This document shows positions 12,306-23,486 of a stretch of DNA of 64,000 nt, piece by piece. Position 1 is the stretch's first letter; each line of letters begins with the position of its first letter. The notes below the pieces were generated by a model, which had not been told where the DNA came from, made no database searches, and worked only from the letters and a program-made list of their open reading frames with translations. This DNA comes from Vicia villosa (taxonomy: Eukaryota; Streptophyta; Magnoliopsida; Fabales; Fabaceae): positions 39,068,766 through 39,132,765 of the forward strand of contig NC_081185.1 of assembly GCF_029867415.1 (NCBI RefSeq), in the 5' to 3' direction. The translations under genes and the position numbers were made by a program.

Positions 12306-13642
12306 TCAAGTTCTGATTGAACTTGGTTTAGCATGATAAACAACAGGAGGTACATCATGATATTCCTCAGGTTGAGCAACATGATATTTTCTATTTTGTG
12401 TCACATGCTTATTGGTGTGTGTAATGTGAAAGCTTTTGGCATGTGATGTGAGCCTAATATCATGGGAGTGGCCATACTTAAACTGATCATACAAGGGCTT
12501 GTATGTTATAGTCATATCATCTACATGTTCAAGTTTGTATGGGGTATCACCCTCATAGCCTATGCCAACTCTCTTGTTTCCCCTAACAGCATATATCATA
12601 GATGCAAGTTGACTTCTTCCAATACCTCTAGATAAGAACTTCCTAAAACTCAAGTCATATTCTTTAAGAATATTGTTCAAGCTAGGAATAAATTTTTCTG
12701 AACCAGAAGATGATTCAACATCTTTGGATAATTTTAAAACTTTTTCTTTTAGTTCAGAATTTTCTACTTCAAGCTTCTTAGTTTCAGATTCAAATAGATT
12801 CTTCAGCTTTTTGTATTTGATACTAAGTTGAGCCTTGAGTTCCAGAACAGTGGCTTCTTCAGATTCAAATACCTCTTCAGAGTCTGAGTCTGATTCTAAT
12901 GTAGATTCTGATCCATCCTCAACAGTGGCCATGAGCGCAATGTTTGCCTGCTCATCTTCAGAGTCTGATTCTGATCCAGATGAATCTGAATCATCCCAAG
13001 TTGCCATAAGACCTTTTTTCTTCTGGAACTTCTTCTTGGGCTTCTCCCTCTGAAGCTTTGGACACTCACTTTTGTAGTGACCTGGCTCCTTGCACTCAAA
13101 GCACGTGACCTTCTTTTTGTCAAATCTTCTGATTCCAGAAGATTCTCCTCTTTCAGGCTTTTTTGAACTTCTGAAGTTCTTGAACTTCTGAAGTTCTTGA
13201 ACTTCCTTTGTTTGCTCTTCCAGAGTTGGTTTACCCTTCTAGAGATCATGGACAGTTCATCTTCTTCTTCTTCTGATTCTGACTCTTCAGAATCTTCTTC
13301 TTCAGCCTGAAAAGCATTAGTGCATTTTTTATTTAAAGATTTTAATGCAATAGACTTACCTTTCTTCGGAGGTTCATTAGCATCCAGCTCTATTTCATGA
13401 CTCCTCAAAGCGCTAATCAACTCTTCCAAAGAGACTTCATTCAGATTCTTTTCTATCTTGAATGAAGTCACCATTGGGCCCCATCTTCTGGGCAAGCTTC
13501 TGATGATCTTCTTGACATGATCAGCTTTTGTATATCCCTTGTCAAGTACTCTTAATCCAGCAGTTAGAGTTTGAAATCTTGAGAACATTGTTTCAATGTT
13601 TTCATCATCCTCCATCTTAAAGGCTTCATACTTCTGGATTAG
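12306..13642 (-). pseudogene. Copia gag, 3' part
   Basis: Residues before about 13200 (reading - strand) carry a copia gag core with the SLPRRW and EELISALRSHE motifs. A Glu/Ser-rich acidic segment follows, then a CCHC zinc knuckle (CFECKEPGHYKSEC, about 13064-13105). The tail is long and acidic, with a coiled-coil-like Lys/Glu segment, and is open from 13007 to 12306. A 17-base tandem duplication (13165-13181 and 13182-13198) changes the frame just before the zinc knuckle. The upstream end is cut by Ogre-1 at 13642 and continues at 36105. Confidence 0.85.
13638..13642. repeat. Target-site duplication of Ogre-1, left copy (ATTAG)
   Basis: ATTAG directly precedes the 5' LTR. The same five bases directly follow the 3' LTR at 36105-36109. 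A 5 bp duplication is normal for Ty3/gypsy integrases and confirms the element boundaries. Confidence 0.95.
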
Positions 13643-15163
13643 TGTCATACCCCAATTTTTGACCTAAGATACCACCTCATATCATTGCATATGCATCATT
13701 TGCATCTCTAACAAATTGCATAGTTTGTGTTTGCTACTTGTGACTCAGCAGGGATTTAATCAAGAAATCACTCATCAGTACAAGCAACAATCAAATAGGG
13801 TTTTGTTCTCCCTTCATCTCAAATGAATCATCTTCATCAAAAATCAACATTTGGTCCTCAGAGATTCATTTCAACAAGCTCAAAGGCTCTGAACCAACCA
13901 GATTAGGGTTTTGACTGAAGATAGCATACTCTTGACTTTTGCTCAGGATTTGACCCAATGACTTGGGACAAGACCTCAAGACCCCAAGTACATCATTTTG
14001 ACCTAATCCATTAGCTCAAGACATCTCCTACACAAAGATTGATCAGACAAATCCTCAGATCAGGGTTTTGAACTATGAGGGACTGAAATCAGGGATCACA
14101 TTTGGGAAACCCTAAAAATCCCCAGGAAGTCAATCAAAAGTTTCAATCATCTTCAAATAATCCCTATGACGACATCCAATGGAAATTACATCTCAATTCA
14201 AGACCTACAGTCATCAATTTCATCTGGTCGACAATTAGGGTTTTTGACCTAATTCATCTAAACAACTGACTTTTTAATCAGGACAAGATGTCACAACTCA
14301 AACTATGATTCAATATCCTCTAATGCCTCAATATGATCCATTCATACCATTCATTTGGTGAGGATAGCCTGTTTCATTTGAAATCTCCAGAAACGCGATT
14401 CGTCTGAAAAAGTCAACTGTACAAGAACACCTTTGACTTTTGGGAATTTTGGTCAACCATGACTTTTGAAGTTGAAAATCATCAATATATGATACATGAC
14501 CTTTGACTTTCCATACTTAGAAAATTTTCTAAGTGTTTTGCATGGTTTTTTCCAAACTTTGGAAGGGAATTTCTCAAAATTTCACCTACAAATTGAAAAA
14601 AACTTCCAACATGAAAGTTGTAGATTTTGATCCAATAAACAACTTTGACACATATAATTTTTTTCCATAAGATCAACCATTTAAGAGATATGGTGCTTCA
14701 AAGTTGGCATCTTTGGAAAATTTCACTTAAAACTTCATTTTCTTCAAAGTTCATGGATCTTTTTCACCCATTTCCTTAAAGGTCTTGAAGAAACTTCCAA
14801 CTAGGGTTTTGAAGTGTGTAACATGAGCTTTCCAAAATGTCCAAGAGCATGAAAAAATATGGAGTGTAGCCATGGTTTTGAATTTTGACATTAGTGATCA
14901 TTTTCACTTGAATTTTCACCATTTTTCACTAAGTTTCAAGACTACATGACCTATAATCCAAGTAATGATGCATAGAAGCAATAATTGAATGATATTTTCT
15001 GATTTGAAGATCAGAATGGAAGAGGATAGGAAGCTTGGAATTTAACCATGGTTTAGTAACTTTAACCATATGCATTTAATGTAAAAGATTCCTTTCTATC
15101 CCTTAAGCCAAATCATCAAACTTTGAAGCAAGTTGCAAAGCTCTGAATTCAGAATCCATGGCC

Positions 15164-15171
15164 TATAAATA
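15164..15171 (+). promoter_or_regulatory. TATA box of the Ogre-1 5' LTR
   Basis: GGCCTATAAATAGAG is followed by a C/A-rich leader (AAATCACACCAAAACC) of the type found at plant transcription starts. The same site is at 32729-32736 in the 3' LTR. The likely R region therefore begins near 15195-15205. Confidence 0.65.
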
Positions 15172-16118
15172 GAGATCATTTCCACTCTTCAAATCACACC
15201 AAAACCTCACAATTATAGGTTTTCTCTCTTCTTTCTTGAATTGCAAGTTTCATAGTTTTCAAAGAGGTAGAAAACTCAACCTCCAAACCCTTTGAGTTAT
15301 GACCAAAGTGATGGTTCTAACATCTCATAAACATCATTTGGGATGTGTTTGAATCATTCACACACCCCAAAAACACATAAAACTCAGAATCACTCTTCAA
15401 CCTCCATGTTTGCATATAATGAACCTTATCATGCCAATTTTCATTCCAGATCATTTCTGTCCAAACTATCACTTCTAACACCTTCCATATACTTCATATG
15501 AATGATCCAAACACTCACATATGACCTGTAACATCTCCATCATCAAATTCGATTCACTCTTGAAACTTCTGCAGATCGGGTACCATGGTCATGCTCAGAT
15601 GAATCCAGGTGGTTCCAAGCATCCAGACATGTTCCATAATCATCATTGAAGCTATCCAGATCATTACAAAGCAGCTGCAACACCTCTAACTCAGAATTCG
15701 ATTCCCAGTTTGGCCGTTTTTGAAGGTAAGCTACTTGAACTTCAAACTCTATTCTCCATGCATCATAAATGAAATATGAACATACCATCTTGTTTCTGCA
15801 CCTATGAGGATCATTAACCCTCAATCAATTGCATCATAACTTGCACATACATGATTTCACAATGATTTGTCATATTAGGGTTCTTCGTGTTCATCAGAAA
15901 ATTAACCATCTTAGAGCAAAAATAAATGAAATTAAATGGCACCATCATGTTCCTTATGGAAAAACGAGTGAGATACACCCTTCACTTGATCAATTTGGTT
16001 CAGTTTTGAAGATTTTCAAATTCAAATGGGGATGGTGTTCTTGGCGCCATTTTTTGCGAAGGAAATTTAAATGTTGAGTTTGAAATATAATCAAATCTTT
16101 TGCCTTTGTTAATCAGAC

Positions 16119-16192
16119 CACGCGCGTGGTCCAGTTGGTTATGCTTTTGAGTGGTGAGCATAAGGTCGTGGGTTCAACACCCTTAGGGACCA
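16119..16192 (+). repeat. tRNA-like segment with A and B boxes in the Ogre-1 5' LTR
   Basis: TGGTCCAGTTGG (16127-16138) fits the pol III A-box consensus TRGYNNARNNGG exactly. GGTTCAACACC (16171-16181) fits the B box closely. The spacing of about 33 bases is that of a tRNA gene. A run of eight T, a pol III stop signal, follows within about 15 bases. The T-stem is weak, so it is tRNA-derived rather than a working tRNA. An identical copy lies in the 3' LTR (33692-33746). Confidence 0.6.
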
Positions 16193-17359
16193 AAACCTTT
16201 TTTTTAACACTATTTTTCTTCAATTTTCTTAACAACTTTAACTAATTATTTAACTAATCAAATCAACTTATTTTTTCTTCATTTTTTACACACCTTTTAT
16301 TTAATATACATATTTTAACAATATCAAAAAAAATCACAAAAAAAGATTTATTTAATATGCTTTTAATTAGGTTTAAAATGATACATTTTTAAGTGTTTTT
16401 AAATACTTTAAATATTGTTTTTCATTTAATTTTTAACCTAATCACTTGTAAATTTTTTTTGTGATCAAACCCTAATCATTTAGGTCTTAATTGAGTATTA
16501 AAACTTGTTTTAACTTAATTAAGTTGTTTTCTTTCAAATTCAAATCGTTTTAAGACGAGCGATCGCGATTCTTTTTCAAAACGATAAACCACTTTTTTTT
16601 TAAATCCTTTTTGATTAATCAATCGATTTTCAAAATGAAGTGGGGCCTCTCGAATATTAGAGAGTGTAAGTCCCATTTCTTTTTTTTCTTTTGTACAGTT
16701 TTTTTTAACAATAAAACTTCTTCAAAAACAAAACCTTTTCAAACAATTTTCAAATCATTTTCAAAACAACAAAACTCCAAATTATTCAAAACTTTTCAAA
16801 TATACCATGGGCCTCCATGTAGGTATAAGTCCCAAGCCCCTTTCATACCCTTTTCTTTTTCTTTGTACAAAAAAGAAAACTTCTTTCAAAACAACTTTCA
16901 AACGGTTTTTTTTCAAACGACGCGTCTGTAAATAAAACAATCAACCATGTTTCATAAAATACCATGGGCCTCCATGTAGGTATAAGTCCCAAGCCCCTTT
17001 GTAAATACCTGTTTACATAGCTTTGAATAAATTCAAGTGGACCTTTCATCGAGTATAAGTCCCGAACCCCTTTGTATACAAATGGATCATGCTTACAGGT
17101 ATATTTCCTTCATAAACTCCATTATATACACACACTTTCTCATATATATGCTTATTCATAACTTGTTCATGCCTATTCATGTTTGTTCATACTTGTTCAT
17201 GTTTGTTCATATGTGTGATATGTGTGCTTGTTCAACTTAGTACAACACTAGGTTCCCCATAGCCTCCTATTGGGCTTCGTGCAAAGAATCTCCCTAGTTT
17301 AGGTTAGGACATAGAGTATGGTTTCCCGGTGAAATCGCTCTAAGAGCTCAAACCAACTA

Positions 17360-17535
17360 TACCATGCCTCCCCTTGGGCTTTGTACAAACGAGTGTCCCT
17401 CCCATAGCCTCCTCTTGGGCTTACAATGCAAGGACCCTGGATTGTCCCTCCCATAGCCTCCTCTTGGGCTTACAATGCAAGGACCCTCGGATAGCCTCCT
17501 CTTAGGCTTCGTACAAGGACCCACGGGCTTCTTAT
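17360..17535 (+). repeat. Minisatellite of the Ogre-1 5' LTR, CATAGCCTCCTCTTGGGCTT type
   Basis: Three to four imperfect copies of a unit containing ATAGCCTCCTCTTGGGCTT and CAAGGACCCT. A similar array is at 34924-35095 in the 3' LTR. Confidence 0.75.
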
Positions 17536-17629
17536 AAGCATCCCCAATATCCAAATCAAATACCCTAGGAGATTAGACATTTATCATCTCTATGATAGGA
17601 GTATCTCTTCTATATCATCACAAACAATC

Positions 17630-17870
17630 AATCAATCAAACTTTTTTGCCACAAGGCTGGCTAATCAATCAAACTTTTTTTGCCACAAGGCTGGCTAATC
17701 AATCAAACCGTTTTGCCACCGTACTGGCTGATTAATCAAAGTTTTTGTCACAAGGCTGACTTCATTGAAACTTTTGCCACGAGGCTGGCTGATTAATCAA
17801 AACTTTTTGTCACAAGGCTGACTTCATTGAAAGTTTTTGCCACAAGGCTGGTTAAACAAACAAAAACATC
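17630..17870 (+). repeat. Minisatellite of the Ogre-1 5' LTR, GCCACAAGGCTGGCTAATCA type
   Basis: Seven or so imperfect units of about 30 bases. Each has TTTTTGCCACAAGGCTGG or TTTTTGTCACAAGGCTGA followed by an ATCAATCAAA-type or TTCATTGAAA-type spacer. The matching array is at 35195-35415 in the 3' LTR. Confidence 0.8.
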
Positions 17871-18546
17871 TTTATCATTCTAAGCGCCATAAGTGGCATG
17901 GCCCAGGGCTTATAATGAAAAGATTTTCAAACAAAAAACAAACAGATGTATGTGATGATATAGATTAGATACATCGAACATTTAGATGACATTTGTCTCT
18001 TATCCTTTGCTTCCACTAGCATAAGTGGGAACTACGATTGCTCTGACTTTCTCAACATCCCTTTGAGAATACGTAGGCACAAGGTCGTATCCTTGGCGAG
18101 CAAAACTTCTCCCTCAAACCATTCAAACCTTAGCACCCGTAGACCCCGAGCTACAGATGCTCTGATTCCCTCTAGGGGATATGTATGCAGAGGATTGCGA
18201 TGATCTTTGCGAGCATAATCAAACAAACACCTTAGGTCCCACCTATTTCACAACAGAACCTCCACCGTAACATGGAATGAAAAACAATAAAGAATCCTAT
18301 AGAGTACTATAGATACGTTGGGTGCTAATACCTTCCCTTCGTATAACCAACCCTCTTACCCAAGATCTCTCCCCCCACTTTTAGGTTATTGCAGCTTTTT
18401 TCCTTTTCCTACTTTGGAAACAATAAAAAGTTTGGTCGAAACAAAGAAAAATCATTTTTTATGAGCACTCGAGCCCAAAGAAGGCATCAGGTGTCTCATC
18501 CCACAAAAAAGAGGAACAAAACGATTTTTCGCCCGCGACAGAAAAA

Positions 18547-18564
18547 TGGCGACTCCACTGGGGA
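18547..18564 (+). promoter_or_regulatory. Primer-binding site of Ogre-1
   Basis: TGGCGACTCCACTGGGGA lies six bases after the LTR end. It has the TGG start expected of a sequence complementary to a tRNA 3' end. Ogre elements are known to use tRNA-Arg; the Arg assignment follows from that knowledge. Confidence 0.8.
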
Positions 18565-18658
18565 CCATCTTTTTATTGTTTCCAAAGGAAGGGTTATTTC
18601 TAATTATTGTTTTTATTTTAATTTTTGTTACATGTGTGATTCTTTGGTTCTGTTACTT

Positions 18659-19140
18659 GTGTGGTTCTGTTACAAGTGATACATTATGGACAAATCCTAA
18701 CCCGGATTAAGTACACATAAGAAATTAGGTGGAGGGTATAGTCATGTACAGGCGTACGTGAGAATCCTTCCGCTCAGTGGAGGTTCCTTGTTGGTAATAT
18801 ATGTTTAGCATGTTTCGTAGCGAAAACATTATTGCTGCATTGAACTGTAGAAGCTGAGTTGGCCGTAGAACCCCAACCCATCCTGGCCTTATTAGGGCGT
18901 GGTGCAGAAACGATCCAGGTGAAGACTTGGATAGTTGTCATGCGTAGAACCACACTCAGACGAGTTTTTCTTGAGAATATTACTGGCTCATGAGATGAAT
19001 TGTGGAAAGCCGGTAATATCCGAAAGAAAAATGTAGACTCTGACGTATCAGTAGAACATGTTGTACATGTGATTAACTAGAACTATCCCATTTTTGGTTC
19101 TCTGACCTCATGCTCGTGACGCTGGACCTTTGAACCTATG
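18659..19140 (+). promoter_or_regulatory. Leader of Ogre-1, conserved with Ogre-2
   Basis: This non-coding stretch between the primer site and ORF1 matches the reverse complement of 44830-45310 in Ogre-2 along nearly its whole length (for example GGTGGAGGGTATAGTCATG and GAACATGTTGTACATGTGAT). The surrounding LTRs of the two elements are much less alike. The position suits an RNA packaging/dimerisation signal; that is inference. Confidence 0.6.
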
Positions 19141-19348
19141 TGTACCATGTTTGTGTTACCATGTTTGTGTACCATGTTTGCGTTACCATGTTCGTATTAC
19201 CATGTCTGTTTTACCATGTTTGAATATGTGGCATTCATGCATCCACACATTCATACATTCATTAAAAAAAAAACCATCTTTTTTCCATAAAAACATGATT
19301 TTTCCAAAGATTTAGAGAAATTTTCTTTGCAAACATTAGGATTAAGTT

Positions 19349-20878
19349 ATGGCAGAGGTAAAGAGGCATACCAAGAAATATGGTTTCAAAGCGCCTGATG
19401 TGGGAAAACTGATAGAGTTATCATCTTTTGTACAAGATCCTTCGGATTTTAGGGAAAGTTATGGAAAGCTTTTTCCTATCCTGAATACTCATGTTGATGA
19501 AGGACTTCTCAAAACTCTGGTTCAGTTTTATGATCCCGTCTACCGTTGTTTTACCTTTCCAGACTACCAGTTGGTACCGACCTTGGAAGAATATGCCAAT
19601 CTTTTGGGTATTCCTGTGTCTGACAAAATACCCTTCAATGGTTTGGAAGCCATTCCTAAGTCACACGTCATTGCAGCGAGCGTCCACTTGAAGAAATCTG
19701 AAGTAGAGAGTAATTGGACTACCAAAGGAAACCTCCCGGGTCTAACTTCACACTTCCTAATAAAGAAAGCCTTTGATTTCATCGAAACTAGTAGCATGAT
19801 AGCTTTTGAAGCTGTACTAGCCCTGCTCATCTATGGGTTAGTTCTGTTTCCCAACGTCAACGACTTTGTTGATATCAATGCCATAAAGGTCTTTCTGATT
19901 GGAAATCCTGTTCCGACTTTGCTTGGTGACATGTATTTCTCTGTTCATCATAGGAATCGCCAAGGCGGTGGAATCATTGTTTGTTGTGCACCTCTGTTGT
20001 TCCAATGGATTGTTTCACACTTACCTGAGTCTCCTATTTTCACAGAAAACCGAGAAGGCTTGCGTTGGCCTCGAAGACTTATGTCTCTTACTAATAATGA
20101 TATCCGTTGGTATACCTTGGCTCACTGTGGTACAGAAACCATTGAAAGTTATGGAGAGTTCGCCAACGTACCCCTCATTGGTACACAAGGAGGAATTAAC
20201 TACAATCCGATTTTAGCCCGACGACAACTCGGGTATGCAAATTCAACTAAACCCTTTGGTCTCGCAGTGGAATGCTACTTTTACAAAGAAGGGGATGATC
20301 CTCAAAGGTTGAAAACAAGAATGGTAAGAGCTTGGTACGACGTCCGATGGAAAGAAAAAGGTGAAGCGAGAAATTGCATTGCCGTGGACACCTACACCTG
20401 CTGGGTAAAGAAAAGAGCAAAGGAGTTTCAAATGCCTTATGTTTGTGAAAAACCCATGTTCCCTGCAGTATCTCAATTGCCCAACATTCCCACTATGGAG
20501 GAATACCAAGACACTTTAGCCAAGATGAGGATAGAGAAAGATGCTTGGGAAGAAAAGTTTCGTAAGACCGATGTGGAAAACAGAAGGTTGAAGAAACGAG
20601 TGAAAGATCACGAAGAAACTCTTTACCGTCAAGATGGATGGCTCATGAGCAAAGATGAGAAGATTCGTCAGAAAGACGCTGCAATCAAAAGGTACATCAA
20701 AGAAAGCAAGAGAAATCTTGAAGGTTCAACGAGCAACGCTCCAACTCCTGACGACTGGAAGAATGTGATTGACAAGCTGAGGACCGAAAAGGCCAAGTTG
20801 AAAGCTTATTATGGGAAAGAAATCATGAAACTCAAGCTGCACAATGCATTTGGTTCTTCATCTGATGAAGATGCTTAG
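19349..20878 (+). CDS. Ogre-1 ORF1 protein, 509 residues, intact
   Basis: This is the extra ORF that Ogre elements carry before gag. The ATG at 19349 lies in the context AAGTTATGG, after a leader with no good upstream frame. Residues 1 to about 370 are globular, with the pattern of the plant retrotransposon ORF1/DUF7745 group: an FPDYQLVPTLEEY stretch near residue 70, EAVLALLIYGLVLFPN near 155, and GLRWPRRL near 235. That group distantly resembles the plant mobile domain. From about residue 388 to 509 the protein is rich in Lys, Glu and Arg with heptad-like spacing, suggesting a coiled coil. It ends in an acidic SSSDEDA tail. No enzyme motif is visible and its role is unknown. It is the only Ogre-1 gene without a break. 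Confidence 0.85.
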   Translation: MAEVKRHTKKYGFKAPDVGKLIELSSFVQDPSDFRESYGKLFPILNTHVDEGLLKTLVQFYDPVYRCFTFPDYQLVPTLEEYANLLGIPVSDKIPFNGLEAIPKSHVIAASVHLKKSEVESNWTTKGNLPGLTSHFLIKKAFDFIETSSMIAFEAVLALLIYGLVLFPNVNDFVDINAIKVFLIGNPVPTLLGDMYFSVHHRNRQGGGIIVCCAPLLFQWIVSHLPESPIFTENREGLRWPRRLMSLTNNDIRWYTLAHCGTETIESYGEFANVPLIGTQGGINYNPILARRQLGYANSTKPFGLAVECYFYKEGDDPQRLKTRMVRAWYDVRWKEKGEARNCIAVDTYTCWVKKRAKEFQMPYVCEKPMFPAVSQLPNIPTMEEYQDTLAKMRIEKDAWEEKFRKTDVENRRLKKRVKDHEETLYRQDGWLMSKDEKIRQKDAAIKRYIKESKRNLEGSTSNAPTPDDWKNVIDKLRTEKAKLKAYYGKEIMKLKLHNAFGSSSDEDA

Positions 20879-21186
20879 GATTGTTTAGCTTTTATTTATC
20901 ATTTGCTTTTGTAAGGAGCTACGCTCCAATGTTGTAACATTTCCCATTTATTCAATAAAAGAATAGTTTGTGTTCCAAAGTTTGCAAGGAAATAATCTTT
21001 AAAATATTTGGAAAAAATCATAAACTTTTTTTTGCATACATCATTCTGCATATCGAGTCTGTTGTATAGAGTCTTATCTTTTGGATCTCTCTCCAATAGA
21101 TTGTCAAGCTGTCGCGTCTCAAAGTTTCTCGACCACGCTCGCAATCAGATCACAGATACAATACTCGTTCAAGAAGAAGAAGAATA
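20879..21186 (+). other. Spacer between ORF1 and gag
   Basis: About 308 bases, AT-rich, with no supported gene. It may contain signals for translating gag from a separate or spliced mRNA, but I can point to none. Confidence 0.4.
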
Positions 21187-23486
21187 ATGGAAAGTTCTGA
21201 ACAAGAGAATATTGAGCTTCGTGGTACAGTGACCACTCTTCAGGAAAAATTGGAAAGTCTCACTACTCTGGTTGACTCCTTAATGGCCGCACAGAATCAG
21301 CCTCCGCCACCCAACAGTCAAGCAACAGTGACATCTGAGGTCACTACTCCAGTTTCTACAGTCGCATTCAGCATTCCATCTTTCTCCATGCCAGAAGGTT
21401 GGGGCACGCCTTTCAGCTTCGGTACAGGTTTCCGCCATAATGTTTCTGGGGTTCAAACATCCACAACTGAAGCGCCTGCTGCACAAAGTTCACAGTTCAC
21501 TCCAAATCAGGGGGTAACTTTTTCTCAAGTCACTATGGCACTTTCTCAACCCACTATGACGGTTCCGACTCCTACGGTTCACACTGTTCCTTATGATGGC
21601 AATGAGATTTATCATGATCAAGGTGATAGCACAAATCAGCGTAATCTTGTGGGAGATCTCCAAGAGCAGTTTAACAAGATGCAGTTGGAAGTTAAAGCTA
21701 TCCGTGGAAAAGATTTGTTTGGAAAGAATGCCCAGGAGCTATGTTTGGTTCCCAGTGTACAAATACCTGCTAAATTCAAGGTCCCTGACTTTGAGAAGTA
21801 CAAAGGTAGTTCTTGTCCACAAAGCCATCTTGTGATGTATGCCAGGAAGATGTCTACTTATGCAGATTTGTTTGGAATCATCAGTTGCTTATCCATTACT
21901 TTCAAGACAGTTTGACTGGTGCCGCACTGAAGTGGTACACAGGTCTGGATAGCACCAATATTCGGACTTTCAATGACCTAGGCGAGGCCTTTGTCCGACA
22001 ATACAAGTATAACTCGGATATGGCTCCAGACAGAGATCAGCTTCGATCCATGGCTCAGAAAGACCATGAAGCTTTCAAAGAGTATGCCCAACGATGGAGA
22101 GAAACTGCTACTCAGATTAATCCACCGTTAAAAGAGAAAGAGATGACAAAGATCTTCTTGAATACTCTCAGTCCGTTTTATTATGAACGCATGATTGCTA
22201 GTGCTCCAAGTGATTTCACCGAAATGGTAAACATGGGGATGCGTTTAGAAGAAGGAGTCCGAACCGGACGTCTAACTAAAGAAGGTGGATCTTCAAGTGG
22301 AACCAAAAAGTTCGGAAGTGGTTTCCAAAAGAAGAAGGAACAAAGTGTTGACATGGTATCCCAAGGGAGGCCAAGAGGAAATGTCAATCGTCAACAACAG
22401 GTAGCTGCTATTGCGCCAGCCGTTAATACAACACCGAATCCGGGATTCACTCCTCAGTTTCAGCAACAACAGCCTCGACAACAGGCTCAGCAGCTTAACA
22501 ATAATCAGAATCGTGTGCAAAGAGCTCCACAGTTTGATCCGATTCCAATGACCTACACAGAATTGTACCCTTCTTTGATTGAAAGAGGTCTTGTCCAAAC
22601 TAAAGCACCACCACCAGTACCTAAGAAACTCCCATGGTGGTACAAAGCTGAGGTCTCATGCCCTTATCATCAAGGAGCACCTGGCCATGATCTTGAGCAT
22701 TGCATAGCTTTGAAATATGAAGTTCAAAGGTTGGTTAGATCTAATCTTCTCTCTTTCAGAAATTTGAACCCAAATGTGCAAGCAAATCCGCTGCCCAATC
22801 ATGGAGAGCATGTTGTAAACATGGTGTATGGATGTCTTGGTCCGTACCGAGTCTATAATATCAATTTCTCAAGAGCCGATTTGGTACAAATGCACGCCAC
22901 TCTCTGTCGAGGGCCGAGTTTTCGCCAGCATCAATATGGTTCCTGTAGCATATGTTGTGTAGATCCTCACGGATGTTCAATTGTGAGAAGAGATCTCCAA
23001 GTACTGTTGGATAATGGTACTATTCAGATCTACAGAAATAGGGATGTGAATGAAGTTAACATGATAGGATGTTATCCGCATGAGCTTTTAGTCTCAGATA
23101 TCAACTCGGAAATGCCTAAAGTTAACGTCATTGTTCCTCATTTCAACATGCCTAAGCGCATAGAAGTTACTTACAACAAGCCAAAGGTTCCTATTGCTCC
23201 TTTGATCATTTGTCTACCTGGACCTGTTCCTTATGACTCTGACAAGGCAGTTCCATACAACTACAGTGCAACAATGATAAAGAATGGACAAGAAGTTCCT
23301 TTACCTACTCTTTCATCTGTCGTGAACATTGCTGATGTGAGTCGAGTAACAAGAAGTGGACGTGTATATACTCCACTACCTCCGAAGCAGCCTGTTGCTC
23401 CTGCAACCGGACAAAATCCTGTCAATGTTCTAGTGGGAAATCCTGTGGAAACTCCTGTCAGTAATACAAACACTGATGTTGGTTAA
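21187..23486 (+). pseudogene. Ogre-1 gag, frameshifted
   Basis: The ATG at 21187 opens a frame beginning with a short coiled-coil-like segment and a Pro/Thr/Ser-rich linker. The frame is lost about 21862-21890: the first frame reads on to a stop at 21913-21915, while the gag core continues in another frame to 23486. The core (about 21900-22290) has the Retrotrans_gag pattern (FQDSLTGAALKWY, then FVRQYKYN and EYAQRWRE). A Gln-rich stretch follows, then a CPYHQGAPGHDLEHC zinc-knuckle-like motif near 22660-22705, as in other Ogre gags. A TAA at 23484-23486 then separates gag from pro in the same frame. Capsid-type protein cannot be made from this copy without frameshifting. Confidence 0.88.

Larger units (their letters stand above)
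4292..13642 (-). mobile_element. SIRE/Maximus-type Ty1/copia retrotransposon, 3' portion
   Basis: Read on the - strand, the order is gag, protease, integrase, reverse transcriptase, RNase H, an extra env-like ORF, polypurine tracts and the 3' LTR. This is the layout of the Sirevirus (SIRE1/Maximus) branch of Ty1/copia. Protease before integrase before RT identifies copia, and the long gap plus extra ORF between pol and the 3' LTR identifies the branch. The element is broken at 13642 by Ogre-1, resumes at 36105-36446, and is broken again by Ogre-2. Its 5' LTR is outside the window. Several frameshifts and stops show that it is an old, inactive copy. Confidence 0.9.
13643..18540 (+). repeat. 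5' LTR of Ogre-1
   Basis: It starts TGTCATACCCC and ends GCCCGCGACA. It matches 31155-36104 almost base for base, apart from an approximately 60-base stretch absent here near 14490 (present in the 3' LTR near 32010-32060). It contains a TATA box, a tRNA-like stretch, two minisatellite arrays and poly-T tracts. The apparent small ORFs in it are duplicated identically in the other LTR and show no protein-like conservation. Confidence 0.95.

Noticed and set aside
15543..16077. Small ORFs in the Ogre-1 LTR (also at 33108-33642), and others such as 16611-16931
   Set aside because: They are identical in both LTRs only because the LTRs are copies. No domain or protein-like pattern is visible and they overlap promoter or untranslated sequence.
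16119..16192. A functional tRNA gene
   Set aside because: The T-stem pairs poorly, no complete acceptor stem or anticodon arm is convincing, and the same copy sits in both LTRs. Kept only as tRNA-like.
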